Source: an uncultured Lachnospiraceae bacterium (GTDB lineage: Bacteria; Bacillota; Clostridia; Lachnospirales; Lachnospiraceae). Taken from it: a DNA stretch of 64,000 nucleotides. The notes beneath the pieces were generated by a model. It saw nothing but the letters and a program-made list of their open reading frames with translations, was not told the DNA's origin and searched no databases. The DNA lies in NCBI GenBank assembly GCA_902779395.1, contig CACZBK010000004.1:1-64000 (forward strand). Direction: 5' to 3'. The translations under genes and the position numbers were made by a program. This document shows positions 45,307 through 55,292 of the stretch, one piece after another (position 1 is the stretch's first letter; every line of letters begins with the position of its first letter).

Positions 45307-45335
45307 TTGACGGATTCGTCAAATTAGAGTATGGT
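45307..45335 (+). promoter_or_regulatory. Promoter of phosphoketolase with overlapping palindrome
   Basis: TTGACG (45307-45312), a 17-bp spacer and TATGGT (45330-45335). The sequence TTGACG-GATT-CGTCAA (45307-45322) is a perfect 6-bp inverted repeat covering the -35, a plausible operator. The transcript would have a leader of about 50 nt. Confidence 0.6.
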
Positions 45336-45392
45336 ATGTTGCGGTAAAAATACACACACTTATATTATTATATTTAAGAAAGGATATAGGAT

Positions 45393-47774
45393 ATGGAAAA
45401 CACCATCATCGAGAAGGGCCCTATTACGGACGAGCTCCTGCAGCGTATGGATAAATACTTCCGTGCAGCTAACTATCTTTCCGCAGGACAGCTCTATCTT
45501 CTGGAGAATCCCCTTCTGAAAAAGCCCCTGACCAACAGCATGATCAAGAAAAAGATCGTAGGCCACTGGGGAACAGTACCCGGACAGAACTTCATCTTTA
45601 CACACTGCAACCGCGTGATCAAGCGCTATGATCTGGATATGATCCTGCTCTCCGGTCCCGGACACGGCGGAAACTTCTTCATCGCCAATGACTATATCGA
45701 CGGTTCCTACAGCGAGATCTATCCCAATATCTCCCGCGATGAGGAAGGTATGCAGAAGCTTTTCAAGCAGTTCTCCTTCCCCGGCGGTGTACCCAGCCAC
45801 TGCGCACCCGAAACTCCGGGTTCGATACATGAAGGCGGTGAGCTCGGCTACTCTATCGCACATGCATGCGGAGCTATCTTCGATAACCCCGAGCTGATCG
45901 CTACTGTTGTAGTAGGTGACGGGGAGGCTGAGACAGGACCTCTGGCCACCTCATGGCAGTGCAACAAATTCATCAATCCCATCGGTGACGGAGCTGTTCT
46001 TCCTATCCTTCACTTAAACGGATACAAGATCGCAAACCCTACCATCTTCGGCCGTCTCGACAAGCAGGAGCTTATCGATTTCTTCCATGGTAACGGCTGG
46101 GAGCCTTACTTTGTTGAAGGCAGCGAGCCCATGGATATGCACCGCAAGATGGCAGAGACCATGGATATCGTGATCGAGAAGATCAAGGAGATCCAGAAAC
46201 ACGCACGTACCAGCGGTGATGCTACCCGTCCCGTATGGCCCATGATCGTACTTCGTACACCCAAGGGCTGGACCGGTCCCAAGGTAGTTGACGGAAACCG
46301 TATCGAAGACAACTTCCTTGCTCACCAGGTACCCGTAATGATGGATAAGCCCGAGCATCTTCAGATCCTCTCCGACTGGCTGCACAGCTATAAGCCTGAA
46401 GAGCTCTTTGATGAGAACGGACGTGTTCTTCCCGAGATAGAGGAACTTGCTCCCAAGGGAGATGCAAGACTGGGTATGAACCCTCATGCAAACGGCGGCA
46501 AGCTCCTGCGTGATCTGCGCCTGCCCGATTTCCGTGAATATGCTTTCAATACCGAAGAGCACGGCGCAAAGGAAAGCCAGGATACCGCAAATCTTTCGAA
46601 TTATATCCGTGACATATTCAAACTCAATGCTGATGCAAGAAACTTCCGTATTTTCTCACCCGATGAGAACAATTCAAACCGTTTCTCATCAGTATTCGAA
46701 GTTGAGAACCGCGACTGGAACGCACAGCAGAGCGAGATGGACGATCATCTTTCACGCTTCGGCCGTGTAATGGATTCAATGCTTTCCGAGCATATGTGTG
46801 AAGGCTGGCTGGAAGGTTACCTTTTAACAGGTCGTCACGGCTTCTTCAACACTTACGAAGCATTCTCACGTATAATCGACTCCATGGGCGCGCAGCATGC
46901 CAAGTGGCTTAAAGTCTGCAACCAGCTTCCCTGGAGAGAGGAGATCGCATCACTTAACCTTCTTATGTGCTCCACTGTATGGCAGCAGGACCACAACGGT
47001 TTCACCCATCAGGATCCCGGTTTCATGGATCACATTGCAAATAAGAAGGCTGACGTTGTACGTATCTACCTTCCCGCAGACACCAACTGCCTGCTTTCCA
47101 CTATGGACCACTGCTTAAGAAGCCGCAACTACGTTAACGTAGTCATCGCTTCCAAGCATCCCCGTCCCCAGTGGCTGTCAATGCCTGAAGCAGTTAAGCA
47201 CTGCACACAGGGTATCAGCATCTGGGATTGGGCTTCGAACGATCAGGGACAGGAGCCGGATATCGTATTCGCATGCGCAGGTGAGACTCCTACCCTTGAG
47301 GCACTTGCAGCAGTATCCATCCTTCGTGAAGAGCTTCCCGATATCAAGATCCGTTTCATCAACGTTATCGACCTCTTCAAGCTGGTTCCCAAGACAGAGC
47401 ATCCTCACGGCCTCTCAGATGCAGAGTATGACATGCTCTTCACTACCAATAAGCCTGTCATCTTTAACTTCCACGGTTATGCAACCCTGGTACACGAGAT
47501 GACCTACCGCCGTCACAACAACCGTCTGATGCATGTACGCGGCTACAAAGAGGAAGGCACTATCACCACTGCCTTCGATGTACGCGTACAGAATGATATA
47601 GACCGTTTCCACCTTGTACAGGATGCTCTCAAGTTCCTGCCCCAGCTTGGAAACCGCGGCGCATATCTGTATCAGAAGATGAGCGACAAGCTTGTTGAGC
47701 ACAAGCAGTACATAAGCGATTACGGTGTAGATCTTCCTGAGGTAGTAAACTGGAAGTGGAAGGACGTTCACTGA
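45393..47774 (+). CDS. xfp: Phosphoketolase (xylulose-5-P / fructose-6-P)
   Basis: A thiamine-diphosphate enzyme that splits xylulose 5-phosphate (and possibly fructose 6-phosphate) with Pi into acetyl phosphate and an aldose phosphate. The 793-residue length fits. Visible are [21 protein letters not shown], the ThDP-binding [34 protein letters not shown] and [12 protein letters not shown]. Codon use is strongly biased toward a small set, indicating very high expression. It is monocistronic, with its own promoter and a strong terminator. No acetate kinase gene is adjacent. It gives the cell a bypass producing acetyl phosphate from pentoses. Confidence 0.98.
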   Translation: MENTIIEKGPITDELLQRMDKYFRAANYLSAGQLYLLENPLLKKPLTNSMIKKKIVGHWGTVPGQNFIFTHCNRVIKRYDLDMILLSGPGHGGNFFIANDYIDGSYSEIYPNISRDEEGMQKLFKQFSFPGGVPSHCAPETPGSIHEGGELGYSIAHACGAIFDNPELIATVVVGDGEAETGPLATSWQCNKFINPIGDGAVLPILHLNGYKIANPTIFGRLDKQELIDFFHGNGWEPYFVEGSEPMDMHRKMAETMDIVIEKIKEIQKHARTSGDATRPVWPMIVLRTPKGWTGPKVVDGNRIEDNFLAHQVPVMMDKPEHLQILSDWLHSYKPEELFDENGRVLPEIEELAPKGDARLGMNPHANGGKLLRDLRLPDFREYAFNTEEHGAKESQDTANLSNYIRDIFKLNADARNFRIFSPDENNSNRFSSVFEVENRDWNAQQSEMDDHLSRFGRVMDSMLSEHMCEGWLEGYLLTGRHGFFNTYEAFSRIIDSMGAQHAKWLKVCNQLPWREEIASLNLLMCSTVWQQDHNGFTHQDPGFMDHIANKKADVVRIYLPADTNCLLSTMDHCLRSRNYVNVVIASKHPRPQWLSMPEAVKHCTQGISIWDWASNDQGQEPDIVFACAGETPTLEALAAVSILREELPDIKIRFINVIDLFKLVPKTEHPHGLSDAEYDMLFTTNKPVIFNFHGYATLVHEMTYRRHNNRLMHVRGYKEEGTITTAFDVRVQNDIDRFHLVQDALKFLPQLGNRGAYLYQKMSDKLVEHKQYISDYGVDLPEVVNWKWKDVH

Positions 47775-47829
47775 TAACGTCAGCGATAAGGAACTGACGG
47801 ACAATAGAGACGCTGTTCTCTGAGTCCTT

Positions 47830-47870
47830 AAAGCAGGCAGGGATTCGGGCCCCCTGCCTGCTTTTTATTT
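47830..47870 (+). terminator. Terminator of phosphoketolase
   Basis: A 13-bp stem AAAGCAGGCAGGG/CCCTGCCTGCTTT with a 9-nt loop is followed by TTATTT. It lies about 55 nt after the stop codon. The rest of the 240-nt gap up to the TrpB-like gene holds only that gene's promoter. Confidence 0.9.
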
Positions 47871-47948
47871 TATCTCAGACCGATCATATACACGCTCCCG
47901 CACAGCCCCATGTTTATGCTGCCGGTTTATCATTAATGCTCTGTCCGC

Positions 47949-47977
47949 TTGCGTATAAAGCGGATTTGCTATATAAT
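47949..47977 (+). promoter_or_regulatory. Promoter of the TrpB-like gene
   Basis: TTGCGT (47949-47954), a 17-bp spacer and TATAAT (47972-47977). The inverted repeat CCGCTT/AAGCGG (47945-47963) overlaps the -35 and could be an operator. Confidence 0.65.
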
Positions 47978-48014
47978 TATAAAGTTGTGTGTAAAAAACA
48001 TATGGAGGATTACC

Positions 48015-49379
48015 ATGAGCAAAATACCTTATAAGATCTATCTTGAAGAAAATGAGATGCCCGATAAATGGTATAACGTGCGTGCCGATATGAAAAAGAA
48101 GCCCGCACCCATATTGAATCCGGGAACTCTTAAACCTGTTACCTTAGAAGAGCTGTCAGGCATCTTCTGCGAGGAGCTCGCAAAGCAGGAGCTCGACGAC
48201 ACCACAGCTTATTTTGAGATTCCCGAAGAGATCAGGAATTTCTATAAGATGTACCGCCCTTCACCCCTGGTCAGGGCATACTGTCTTGAAAAAAAGCTTG
48301 ATACCCCTGCTCATATCTATTACAAATTTGAGGGAAACAATACTTCCGGAAGCCACAAGCTCAACTCCGCCATCGCACAGGCTTATTACGCAAAAAAACA
48401 GGGCCTTAAAGGCGTGACCACGGAAACAGGCGCCGGACAGTGGGGAACAGCCCTTTCCATGGCCTGCTCCTATTTCGATCTGGACTGCCAGGTATACATG
48501 GTAAAGGTCTCATACGAACAGAAACCTTTCCGCCGCGAAGTGATGCGTACTTACGGAGCCACCGTAACCCCTTCCCCTTCAATGAATACCGAAGTCGGAC
48601 GCAGGATAAATGCCGAATTCCCCGGGACCACCGGAAGCCTTGGCTGTGCTATCTCGGAGGCTGTTGAAGCCGCTGTTTCGCAGGAGGGTTACCGTTATGT
48701 TCTGGGTTCGGTGCTTGCCCAGGTACTGCTCCACCAGTCTGTCATAGGACTTGAAGCAAAAGCAGCACTTGATAAATACGGCATCAAGGCTGATATGGTC
48801 ATCGGCTGTGCCGGCGGCGGTTCCAACTTAGGCGGCCTCATCTCTCCTTTCGTAGGCGAGATGCTTCGCGGTGAAGCCAGCTACGATATCATCGCAGTAG
48901 AACCTGCTTCCTGCCCCAGCTTAACACGCGGTGTATATGCATATGATTTCTGCGATACCGGAAAGGTATGCCCTCTGGCAAAAATGTATACCTTAGGCAG
49001 CGGTTTCATCCCTTCGGCAAACCATGCAGGCGGTCTTCGCTATCACGGAATGAGCAGCATCGTATCCGAGCTTTATGACCAGAAGCTGATCAGCGCAAGA
49101 AGCGTTGAACAGACCAGCGTATTCGAAGCTGCACGCACTTTTGCAAGAGTCGAGGGTATACTCCCCGCTCCCGAATCAAGCCACGCAATACGCGTTGCTA
49201 TTGACGAAGCCCTTAAATGCAAGGAAACCGGCGAAGAGAAAAATATAGTATTCGGTCTTACCGGCACAGGCTACTTTGATATGGTGGCTTACCAGAAGTT
49301 CAATGACGGCGAGATGAGCGATTATATCCCTACTGACGAGGATCTTAAAAAGTCCATCGATAAGTTACCCAGGGTATGA
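48015..49379 (+). CDS. TrpB-like pyridoxal-phosphate enzyme (TrpB2 type)
   Basis: A fold-type II PLP enzyme of 454 residues from the ATG at 48015 (GGAGG seven bases upstream). It has RPSPLVRA, the PLP-lysine segment GSHKLNSAIAQAYYAKKQG, ETGAGQWGTALS, the phosphate loop GCAGGGSNLGG and GLTGTGYFDM. Length and the N-terminal extension fit the TrpB2 class, which can make tryptophan from indole and serine without a tight TrpA partner. No trpA or other trp gene is near, so a salvage role for indole or another beta-replacement reaction is possible. It has its own promoter and terminator. Confidence 0.92.
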   Translation: MSKIPYKIYLEENEMPDKWYNVRADMKKKPAPILNPGTLKPVTLEELSGIFCEELAKQELDDTTAYFEIPEEIRNFYKMYRPSPLVRAYCLEKKLDTPAHIYYKFEGNNTSGSHKLNSAIAQAYYAKKQGLKGVTTETGAGQWGTALSMACSYFDLDCQVYMVKVSYEQKPFRREVMRTYGATVTPSPSMNTEVGRRINAEFPGTTGSLGCAISEAVEAAVSQEGYRYVLGSVLAQVLLHQSVIGLEAKAALDKYGIKADMVIGCAGGGSNLGGLISPFVGEMLRGEASYDIIAVEPASCPSLTRGVYAYDFCDTGKVCPLAKMYTLGSGFIPSANHAGGLRYHGMSSIVSELYDQKLISARSVEQTSVFEAARTFARVEGILPAPESSHAIRVAIDEALKCKETGEEKNIVFGLTGTGYFDMVAYQKFNDGEMSDYIPTDEDLKKSIDKLPRV

Positions 49380-49404
49380 TCACCGAATCATGGTTCTGAA
49401 AAGG

Positions 49405-49437
49405 AAAAGCCCCGTGTCCGTACACGGGGCTTTTTTT
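49405..49437. terminator. Bidirectional terminator (TrpB-like / corA)
   Basis: GCCCCGTGT and ACACGGGGC form a 9-bp stem with A residues before and TTTTTTT after on plus. On minus the stem is followed by TTTTCCTTTTC, so it can also end the converging corA transcript. Confidence 0.88.
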
Positions 49438-49454
49438 GATATACAGTAAGCCTT

Positions 49455-50291
49455 TTATTCTCTCTTAAGCCAGCCCTTTTTCTTAAATACTATAAAGCAG
49501 GTGAGCACTATGAATATACATACACCTATGACAATGGGATAAGAATAATCAAATTCAAATTCCGGCATTTTAAGGTTCATTCCATACCAGCCCGCTATCA
49601 GCGATAAGGGCATGAAGATCGAAGTCACAAGCGTGAAGACTTTCATAAGGCGGTTCTGTTCGATATCGATCTGGGCCTGATATGATTCACGCACCTGGAC
49701 TATATATTCCTTTAAATTCATAACCTCACGCGATATACGCTCTATCCTGTTATTAAGTATCTCAAAGTATTTGACAAACTCTTCCCCAAGCACATCGTTG
49801 TCATTATCTATCAGCTCGTCAAAAATGGTCTCAAACTGCTCATAGTATTTTTTCAGATGAAGGACATGATAGCGCATATCCACTATCTGCTCCCTCAATT
49901 CTGATGATATGCCACGTATCACCTTATCATCCAGATCCGATATGGTATCCTCAAGCTTCTCAAGATACTTGTTATCAGCTACGAATAATTTCTTAAAAAA
50001 CGTAAAGAGCGTCCTTTCGTTACATTCTGTCTCCGTAAAGCACTTACGCGCCGCATTATAAGAATTCTCATTCTCACATATGATGAATACATCATCCTTG
50101 TCTATGTATATAAGGATCTGTGACGGTTCCGATTCAACATCCCTGATATCATACCAGTCAAATGCAATGATATCAAAATTATCGAACGCTTCGAAGGTCT
50201 CGATCTGCCCCTCATTGATATGTGCGATGACCGGCTCCTCGAGCTCTTTAGTATAATCCTCAACCTGATTACGGTAGATCATTCTCTGCAT
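49455..50291 (-). CDS. corA: CorA-family divalent metal transporter
   Basis: A 278-residue CorA-type channel expected to import Mg2+ (or Co2+/Ni2+). A cytoplasmic N-terminal domain and long helix precede two C-terminal membrane helices (about 215-272) with the selectivity motif YGMN between them and a basic end (FKKKGWLKRE). It is about 40 residues shorter than many CorA proteins. It lies 21 nt downstream of the FeoAB fusion gene and may be cotranscribed with it. Confidence 0.92.
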   Translation of the reverse strand: MQRMIYRNQVEDYTKELEEPVIAHINEGQIETFEAFDNFDIIAFDWYDIRDVESEPSQILIYIDKDDVFIICENENSYNAARKCFTETECNERTLFTFFKKLFVADNKYLEKLEDTISDLDDKVIRGISSELREQIVDMRYHVLHLKKYYEQFETIFDELIDNDNDVLGEEFVKYFEILNNRIERISREVMNLKEYIVQVRESYQAQIDIEQNRLMKVFTLVTSIFMPLSLIAGWYGMNLKMPEFEFDYSYPIVIGVCIFIVLTCFIVFKKKGWLKRE

Positions 50292-50312
50292 CTGTTCTCT
50301 CCCTCTCTTCCA

Positions 50313-52655
50313 TCATAATAATCTCCCTATGAAGGATACCATAAATGCTGCCACCCAGGCAACAGCACATTGCCACAAAACCACTATTACCGCCCATTTA
50401 TGCCCCAGTTCCCTTCGTATGGCGGCAACAGCGGCCACGCAGGGTGTATAAAGCAGACAGAATACCAGAAGCGATAAAGCCGATGCCGCGCTCATAACAT
50501 TTGCAGCTCCGCCTTCGGCCCCGAATAACACCTCCAGGACACTTACCACGCTTTCCTTGGCTATAAAACCGGAAAACAGGGCGGATATGATGCGCCAGTC
50601 ACCAAGCCCTGCCGGCTTAAAGACAGGAACCAGTACACCTGATATCATAGCCAGTATACTGTCATGTGAATCCTGCGCCAGATGCAGGCCCATGTCAAAA
50701 CTCTTTAAGAACCATACCAGTACCGAAGCAATGAGAATGACTGAAAAAGCACGCTGTAAAAAGTCCTTGGTCTTCTCCCACAAGAGCATCATCACGCTCT
50801 TTCTGCCGGGCAGCCTGTAATTCGGAAGCTCCATCACAAAAGGCACAGCCTCACCTTTGAACAGCGTCCTTTTAAAGACAAATGCCGCCAATATACTGAA
50901 GATTATCCCAAGCACATACAGGCCTATCATCACAAGAGCTTTATATTCCTTAAAAAACACATCCACAAAAAAAGCATATATGGGGAGCTTCGCCGTACAG
51001 CTCATAAAAGGAGTCAGAAGAATAGTCATTTTCCTGTCGCGTTCACTGGGAAGAGTCCTGGTACTCATTACTGCCGGAACGGTGCAGCCGAAACCAAGAA
51101 GCATGGGTACTATGCTCCGTCCTGACAGTCCCAGCCGCCTGAATATCTTATCCATAAAGAAGGCAACCCTTGCAATGTAACCGCTGTCTTCAAGCAATGA
51201 AAGGAAGAAGAACATGGTGACCACTATGGGCACAAAGGAGAGCACGCTTCCGACACCTTCAAATATCCCCTCCGTCACAAGACGGTGAAATACTTCATTT
51301 ACATTTCCCGCACTCATGGCGTCATCTGCCCACTGTGTGACCACTCCTATCCCTGCTTCCAGGATATCCTGAAGGAAAGCGCCTATCACATTAAAGGTAA
51401 GAAAGAATACCAGCCCCATGATGCCGATGAAGATCGGGATAGCAGTATACTTGCCGGTCAGCACGTTATCGATCCTGCGGCTTCTTATCTGTTCTTTGCT
51501 CTCCCTCGGCTTTTTAACACACTCTTCGCAAACTTTTTCGATATAACAGAAACGCATATCCGCAATGGCTGCACTGCGGTCAAGCCCCCTTTCACTCTCC
51601 ATCTGGAGCACGATATGCTCCAGAGTCTCTTTTTCATTCTGTTCAAGCTTAAGCCGTTTAAGCACATGCTCATCGCCTTCTATAAGCTTGGAAGCAGCAA
51701 ATCTGACAGGCAGGCCGTTATCTTTTGCATGATCCTCTATAAGATGACTTACCGCATGCAGACAGCGGTGTACCGCTCCGCCGTTATCATCGGCGCTGCA
51801 GAAATCCTGACGCAGAGGCTTCTCCTGATACTTTGCTATATGCATTGCATGAGCTATCAGCTCATCTATACCTTCACGCTTCGCTGCAGATATAGGTACT
51901 ACGGGTGTCCCCAGAAGATGTTCCATCCTGTTAACATCTATCGAGCCGCCGTTTCCGGTAAGCTCATCCATCATATTTACTGCCACAACGACAGGGATAT
52001 CCATCTCCAGAAGCTGCATTGTCAGATACAGATTACGTTCTATATTTGTAGCATCCACGATATTGATAACAGCACGCGGATTTTCATTCAGTACAAAACG
52101 GCGTGAAACAAGCTCTTCGGCAGAATAAGGCGACATTGAATATATCCCCGGCAGATCCGTAACCAGAGTATTCTTATACCCCGTGATCTCACCGTCCTTT
52201 TTATCAACCGTCACCCCGGGAAAATTACCCACATGCTGATTTGATCCCGTAAGCTGGTTGAACAGGGTCGTCTTCCCGCAATTCTGGTTACCTACCAGAG
52301 CAAAAGTCAATACCTCACTATCCGGCAGAGGGTCCCCGCTGCCCTTAGGATGGAATTTTCCTTCCTCACCGAGACCGGGATGCGGTGTGGCATTTTCGAC
52401 CTTCCGCGGCTTATCACCCTTTTCTTTAGCAGCAGAAGGCGTTATCTCTATCTTAGCCGCATCATCAAGGCGTATGGATAATTCATATCCTCTGACCCTG
52501 ATCTCCACGGGATCCCCAAGCGGAGCGAACTTGATCACGCTTACCTCAACTCCCGGTATAAGTCCCATATCAAGGAAATGCTGTCTTAAAGCCCCTTCTC
52601 CCGCTACCGATATTATTTTTGCACTTTTTCCTGTTTCCAGTTCCTTTAACGTCAT
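50313..52655 (-). CDS. feoB: FeoA-FeoB fusion ferrous iron transporter
   Basis: A membrane GTPase-transporter for Fe2+ with FeoA fused at its N-terminus. From the ATG at 52655 (AGGACAGGGA upstream) the first 75 residues form an SH3-like FeoA domain (LRQHFLDMGLIPGVEV). After a linker follow the G domain (GNQNCGKT at 122-129, NFPGVTVDKK, DLPGIYSM, NMMDE) and a membrane part with about eight to ten helices and the Gate motifs (LGFGCTVPA, FMSCTAKLP). FeoA and FeoB are usually separate. It starts 13 nt after the stop codon of the lipoprotein gene. Confidence 0.94.
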   Translation of the reverse strand: MTLKELETGKSAKIISVAGEGALRQHFLDMGLIPGVEVSVIKFAPLGDPVEIRVRGYELSIRLDDAAKIEITPSAAKEKGDKPRKVENATPHPGLGEEGKFHPKGSGDPLPDSEVLTFALVGNQNCGKTTLFNQLTGSNQHVGNFPGVTVDKKDGEITGYKNTLVTDLPGIYSMSPYSAEELVSRRFVLNENPRAVINIVDATNIERNLYLTMQLLEMDIPVVVAVNMMDELTGNGGSIDVNRMEHLLGTPVVPISAAKREGIDELIAHAMHIAKYQEKPLRQDFCSADDNGGAVHRCLHAVSHLIEDHAKDNGLPVRFAASKLIEGDEHVLKRLKLEQNEKETLEHIVLQMESERGLDRSAAIADMRFCYIEKVCEECVKKPRESKEQIRSRRIDNVLTGKYTAIPIFIGIMGLVFFLTFNVIGAFLQDILEAGIGVVTQWADDAMSAGNVNEVFHRLVTEGIFEGVGSVLSFVPIVVTMFFFLSLLEDSGYIARVAFFMDKIFRRLGLSGRSIVPMLLGFGCTVPAVMSTRTLPSERDRKMTILLTPFMSCTAKLPIYAFFVDVFFKEYKALVMIGLYVLGIIFSILAAFVFKRTLFKGEAVPFVMELPNYRLPGRKSVMMLLWEKTKDFLQRAFSVILIASVLVWFLKSFDMGLHLAQDSHDSILAMISGVLVPVFKPAGLGDWRIISALFSGFIAKESVVSVLEVLFGAEGGAANVMSAASALSLLVFCLLYTPCVAAVAAIRRELGHKWAVIVVLWQCAVAWVAAFMVSFIGRLL

Positions 52656-52668
52656 ATTCCCTGTCCTT

Positions 52669-55131
52669 TTACTTATCATTCAGGCTGTCGAGGATGGCAT
52701 CCGAAATATCCTTATATTTTTTTTCATATTCTTCCACAGCTTCTTCAGGGGTCTTTTTTCTGCGCGCTACATCCAGTATAAGCTGGTCCCTGCCGGCGAC
52801 AAGCTTTCTGGCTTCGGCTCCCATGGAGTTCAGATCTGCATATACAGGTGCAGGAGCACTGTTTTGCATAAAGAAATCCCTGCTCCTTACCACCAGCTCA
52901 TCTGTCTTTTTCGTTTCTTCCGTGGCGGGAGGCGCGATGACCATGTCCCAGTGAGCCCCCGGGGCATATTTAGTCCATAAAGCCTGAACCTCGGCTCCGT
53001 CCAGCATTGTTTCGAACAGAGCTTTAAATACAGCCTTTTCGCGTCCGTCATTATCGTCATCCGCAATAATGACCCACATCGGCGTCTCTGTCCTGTAATA
53101 GCCTCCGCAGCTTTCTTTTATTTCCTTTATCGGAGGAAGCATAAGAAGCTTATCATCCTCAAGCTCCTCATAAAGCCCGTTATCGTCCATCCGTGAAGTG
53201 ATCTGCCTCATCCATTCTCCGCTCCAGTATGTATATGCCATAGCCGAGCGGGATTGATCGTTCTGAGTATACTTCTCACGTATCTGCTTTGACTCAAGCT
53301 CAAAAGAATCCGGATCTATTATATTTTCCGAAACAGCACGGTCTAAGCGCTTCAATGCATTTAAACACTCAGGTTCCAGAAAGCCATCGGTCCAGGCTCC
53401 GTTTTTGTAATATACAGACGGATGAGCCTCCAGCCACAATTCCGGGAGTATATCCGTATAAGGCATGTTCCTGCCGATGATACCATCGGATAAGATCCCG
53501 TGATTTCCGCCGCCGCAGAAATACCTAAGCATATCAACATATTTTTCAAGACTGTCGATATCCTCTATGCTGTCAATACCGTCGGTATTTGCAGCATAAA
53601 CATCAAACCAAGCAGCTTTTATATATGTGACGCAGCCGCTGCCGCAAACAGGTGTAAAACCGAATTGTCCGCCATCGACATCACGGCGGTCATGATTATC
53701 AGCATCGGCTATCACCCTGTCTTTAAAAAGGGCATGATCATATACTGATGACATATCCCAGAGATATCCGGCTTTCTCGTATTTTTCCATCATGTTGCCG
53801 CTCATCAGCACTGCATCGGGATAGCCTTCATCTCCGGGCTTTCCGTCATTCAGTATCCTTGTAACTTCATCCGTATAGCCGGCTTTTTTTATCTGTGTGA
53901 CATTAAGCTTTATCTCATGTCCGATCTCTTCTGCAACCGCTTCCTCCCATTTCTGAACGAATTCTTCGGTTTTCTTTTCGTTTCCCAGAGAATAGCTGTC
54001 GTCGATTATCACATTGATCTGCTTAAGTTCATAACCGTCTTCTTCCTCTTCTGTATCCTTAGGGAGCATATCTCTTTTTTCTTCATCCTTCGCATTTTCA
54101 AACAGGCTGTCATGATACTCCCTCAGCTTATCCGTTATGGGCTTCATACCAAGGATCTCGCTCTCTTTACCGGTCTTTATCCGTATATGCTTCCCGCTCT
54201 CGTATTCTATATACAGATCAAGAGAACTGTCCGGGAGATCCTCCTCATCATCTTTTGCATTTTCATTTCCCATACCATAATAACCCATATCATGATAATG
54301 GCGGCCAGCTTCGGTAGAAGCATAAAAAGAATAATCATAGTTTCTGACCATATCGGTATCTGCTATGATCTGTGTGATCTTATCATAATAATCATCGGGT
54401 ATCAGCATGAATTCACGGCATGTGATCTTGTTACCGGCCTTATCATAGCCCCCTCTTTCCAAGAGTGTAGTCTCATTATCGATCGCTGAAGCGTCATCCA
54501 CAAGGATACTGTTATATGTATGCTGAATACCGTTTTCCCATACAGTTATATCAATACGCCTTATCCGGGAAGTCTCTTTTTCCGGATAAAGGGAATCATT
54601 TCCGTTTTCCGAAAAATACCGGGCAAGGAGATCATAAAGCTCCTCTCCCCATTTTGATCCCGGATCATTTTGTACCGTGAACTCTATCTTCTCACCGCTT
54701 GCATAATCTGCGCGGAAATAAGAAGGCCGGAAAGGCTCCGGCAGCCCTGATACTGTCCTGTAAACTCCGTTCGACTTTGCGATATCATTATCATCGATGA
54801 TCTTTTGTATTGAAGAGACCAGCCCGTCATCGGCAGGAAGACTTATATCCCCCTCCTTCTCCGTTATGGTAAGTGAACCGTTTTCATCTTTTCCGAGGAT
54901 AAAATGAAACTTATGCCGCCCCGAAGAAGTCCAGCGTGAATTTAGATAATAATAGGTTTCCAGCGCAGTAAGCTCTTTTGAATTTATCACCTTGGGAGCA
55001 TCGGGATCAGTCTTGTCGGTAACTACGCCTCCGGAATTGCCGGGGTTATTTTCTGATGAGCATCCGGAAAATAAAGTTGCCAATGCCGTAAGTATTCCAG
55101 CCATGACGATCCACCATTTTAAGCCTTTCAT
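52669..55131 (-). CDS. Large substrate-binding-type lipoprotein
   Basis: An 820-residue predicted lipoprotein: a signal peptide with lipobox LFSGC (Cys24), a Ser/Gly/Asn linker, an unrecognised N-terminal half (about 45-360) with repeated strand-rich stretches ending in Arg/Ile-rich turns, and a C-terminal half (about 365-820) resembling family 1 extracellular solute-binding proteins (AVLMSGNMMEKYEKAGYLWD, AMAYTYWSGEWM). Such proteins bind sugars or peptides for ABC importers, but no permease or ATPase gene is present. It is upstream of, and probably cotranscribed with, the FeoAB fusion. Ligand unknown. Confidence 0.8.
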   Translation of the reverse strand: MKGLKWWIVMAGILTALATLFSGCSSENNPGNSGGVVTDKTDPDAPKVINSKELTALETYYYLNSRWTSSGRHKFHFILGKDENGSLTITEKEGDISLPADDGLVSSIQKIIDDNDIAKSNGVYRTVSGLPEPFRPSYFRADYASGEKIEFTVQNDPGSKWGEELYDLLARYFSENGNDSLYPEKETSRIRRIDITVWENGIQHTYNSILVDDASAIDNETTLLERGGYDKAGNKITCREFMLIPDDYYDKITQIIADTDMVRNYDYSFYASTEAGRHYHDMGYYGMGNENAKDDEEDLPDSSLDLYIEYESGKHIRIKTGKESEILGMKPITDKLREYHDSLFENAKDEEKRDMLPKDTEEEEDGYELKQINVIIDDSYSLGNEKKTEEFVQKWEEAVAEEIGHEIKLNVTQIKKAGYTDEVTRILNDGKPGDEGYPDAVLMSGNMMEKYEKAGYLWDMSSVYDHALFKDRVIADADNHDRRDVDGGQFGFTPVCGSGCVTYIKAAWFDVYAANTDGIDSIEDIDSLEKYVDMLRYFCGGGNHGILSDGIIGRNMPYTDILPELWLEAHPSVYYKNGAWTDGFLEPECLNALKRLDRAVSENIIDPDSFELESKQIREKYTQNDQSRSAMAYTYWSGEWMRQITSRMDDNGLYEELEDDKLLMLPPIKEIKESCGGYYRTETPMWVIIADDDNDGREKAVFKALFETMLDGAEVQALWTKYAPGAHWDMVIAPPATEETKKTDELVVRSRDFFMQNSAPAPVYADLNSMGAEARKLVAGRDQLILDVARRKKTPEEAVEEYEKKYKDISDAILDSLNDK

Positions 55132-55166
55132 ATTTCAGTCCTCTTGCACCTTTTATTTACTTCTCT

Positions 55167-55195
55167 ATTTTATCACAAAGTAAGTTACATGTCAT
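55167..55195 (-). promoter_or_regulatory. Promoter of lipoprotein-feoAB(-corA)
   Basis: ATGACA (55190-55195), a 17-bp spacer and TAAAAT (55167-55172) on the minus strand, about 35 nt before the ATG at 55131. No convincing Fur or DtxR box could be identified by eye. Confidence 0.65.
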
Positions 55196-55238
55196 TTGAT
55201 CCTTTAGGCAGCATATTTCCTTTCGGCGGCCCCGCGAT

Positions 55239-55268
55239 AAAAAAAGCGGATGATGTAACTCACCCGCT
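55239..55268 (-). terminator. Terminator of the chemoreceptor gene
   Basis: AGCGGGTGA and TCATCCGCT form a 9-bp stem (one wobble) around a 6-nt loop and are followed on minus by seven T residues. Confidence 0.85.
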
Positions 55269-55292
55269 TTTTTATACCGTTTTGAAATACTT

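Noticed and set aside
51285..52106. Plus-strand reading frame of 273 codons
   Set aside because: Fully antisense to feoB, whose domains are complete.
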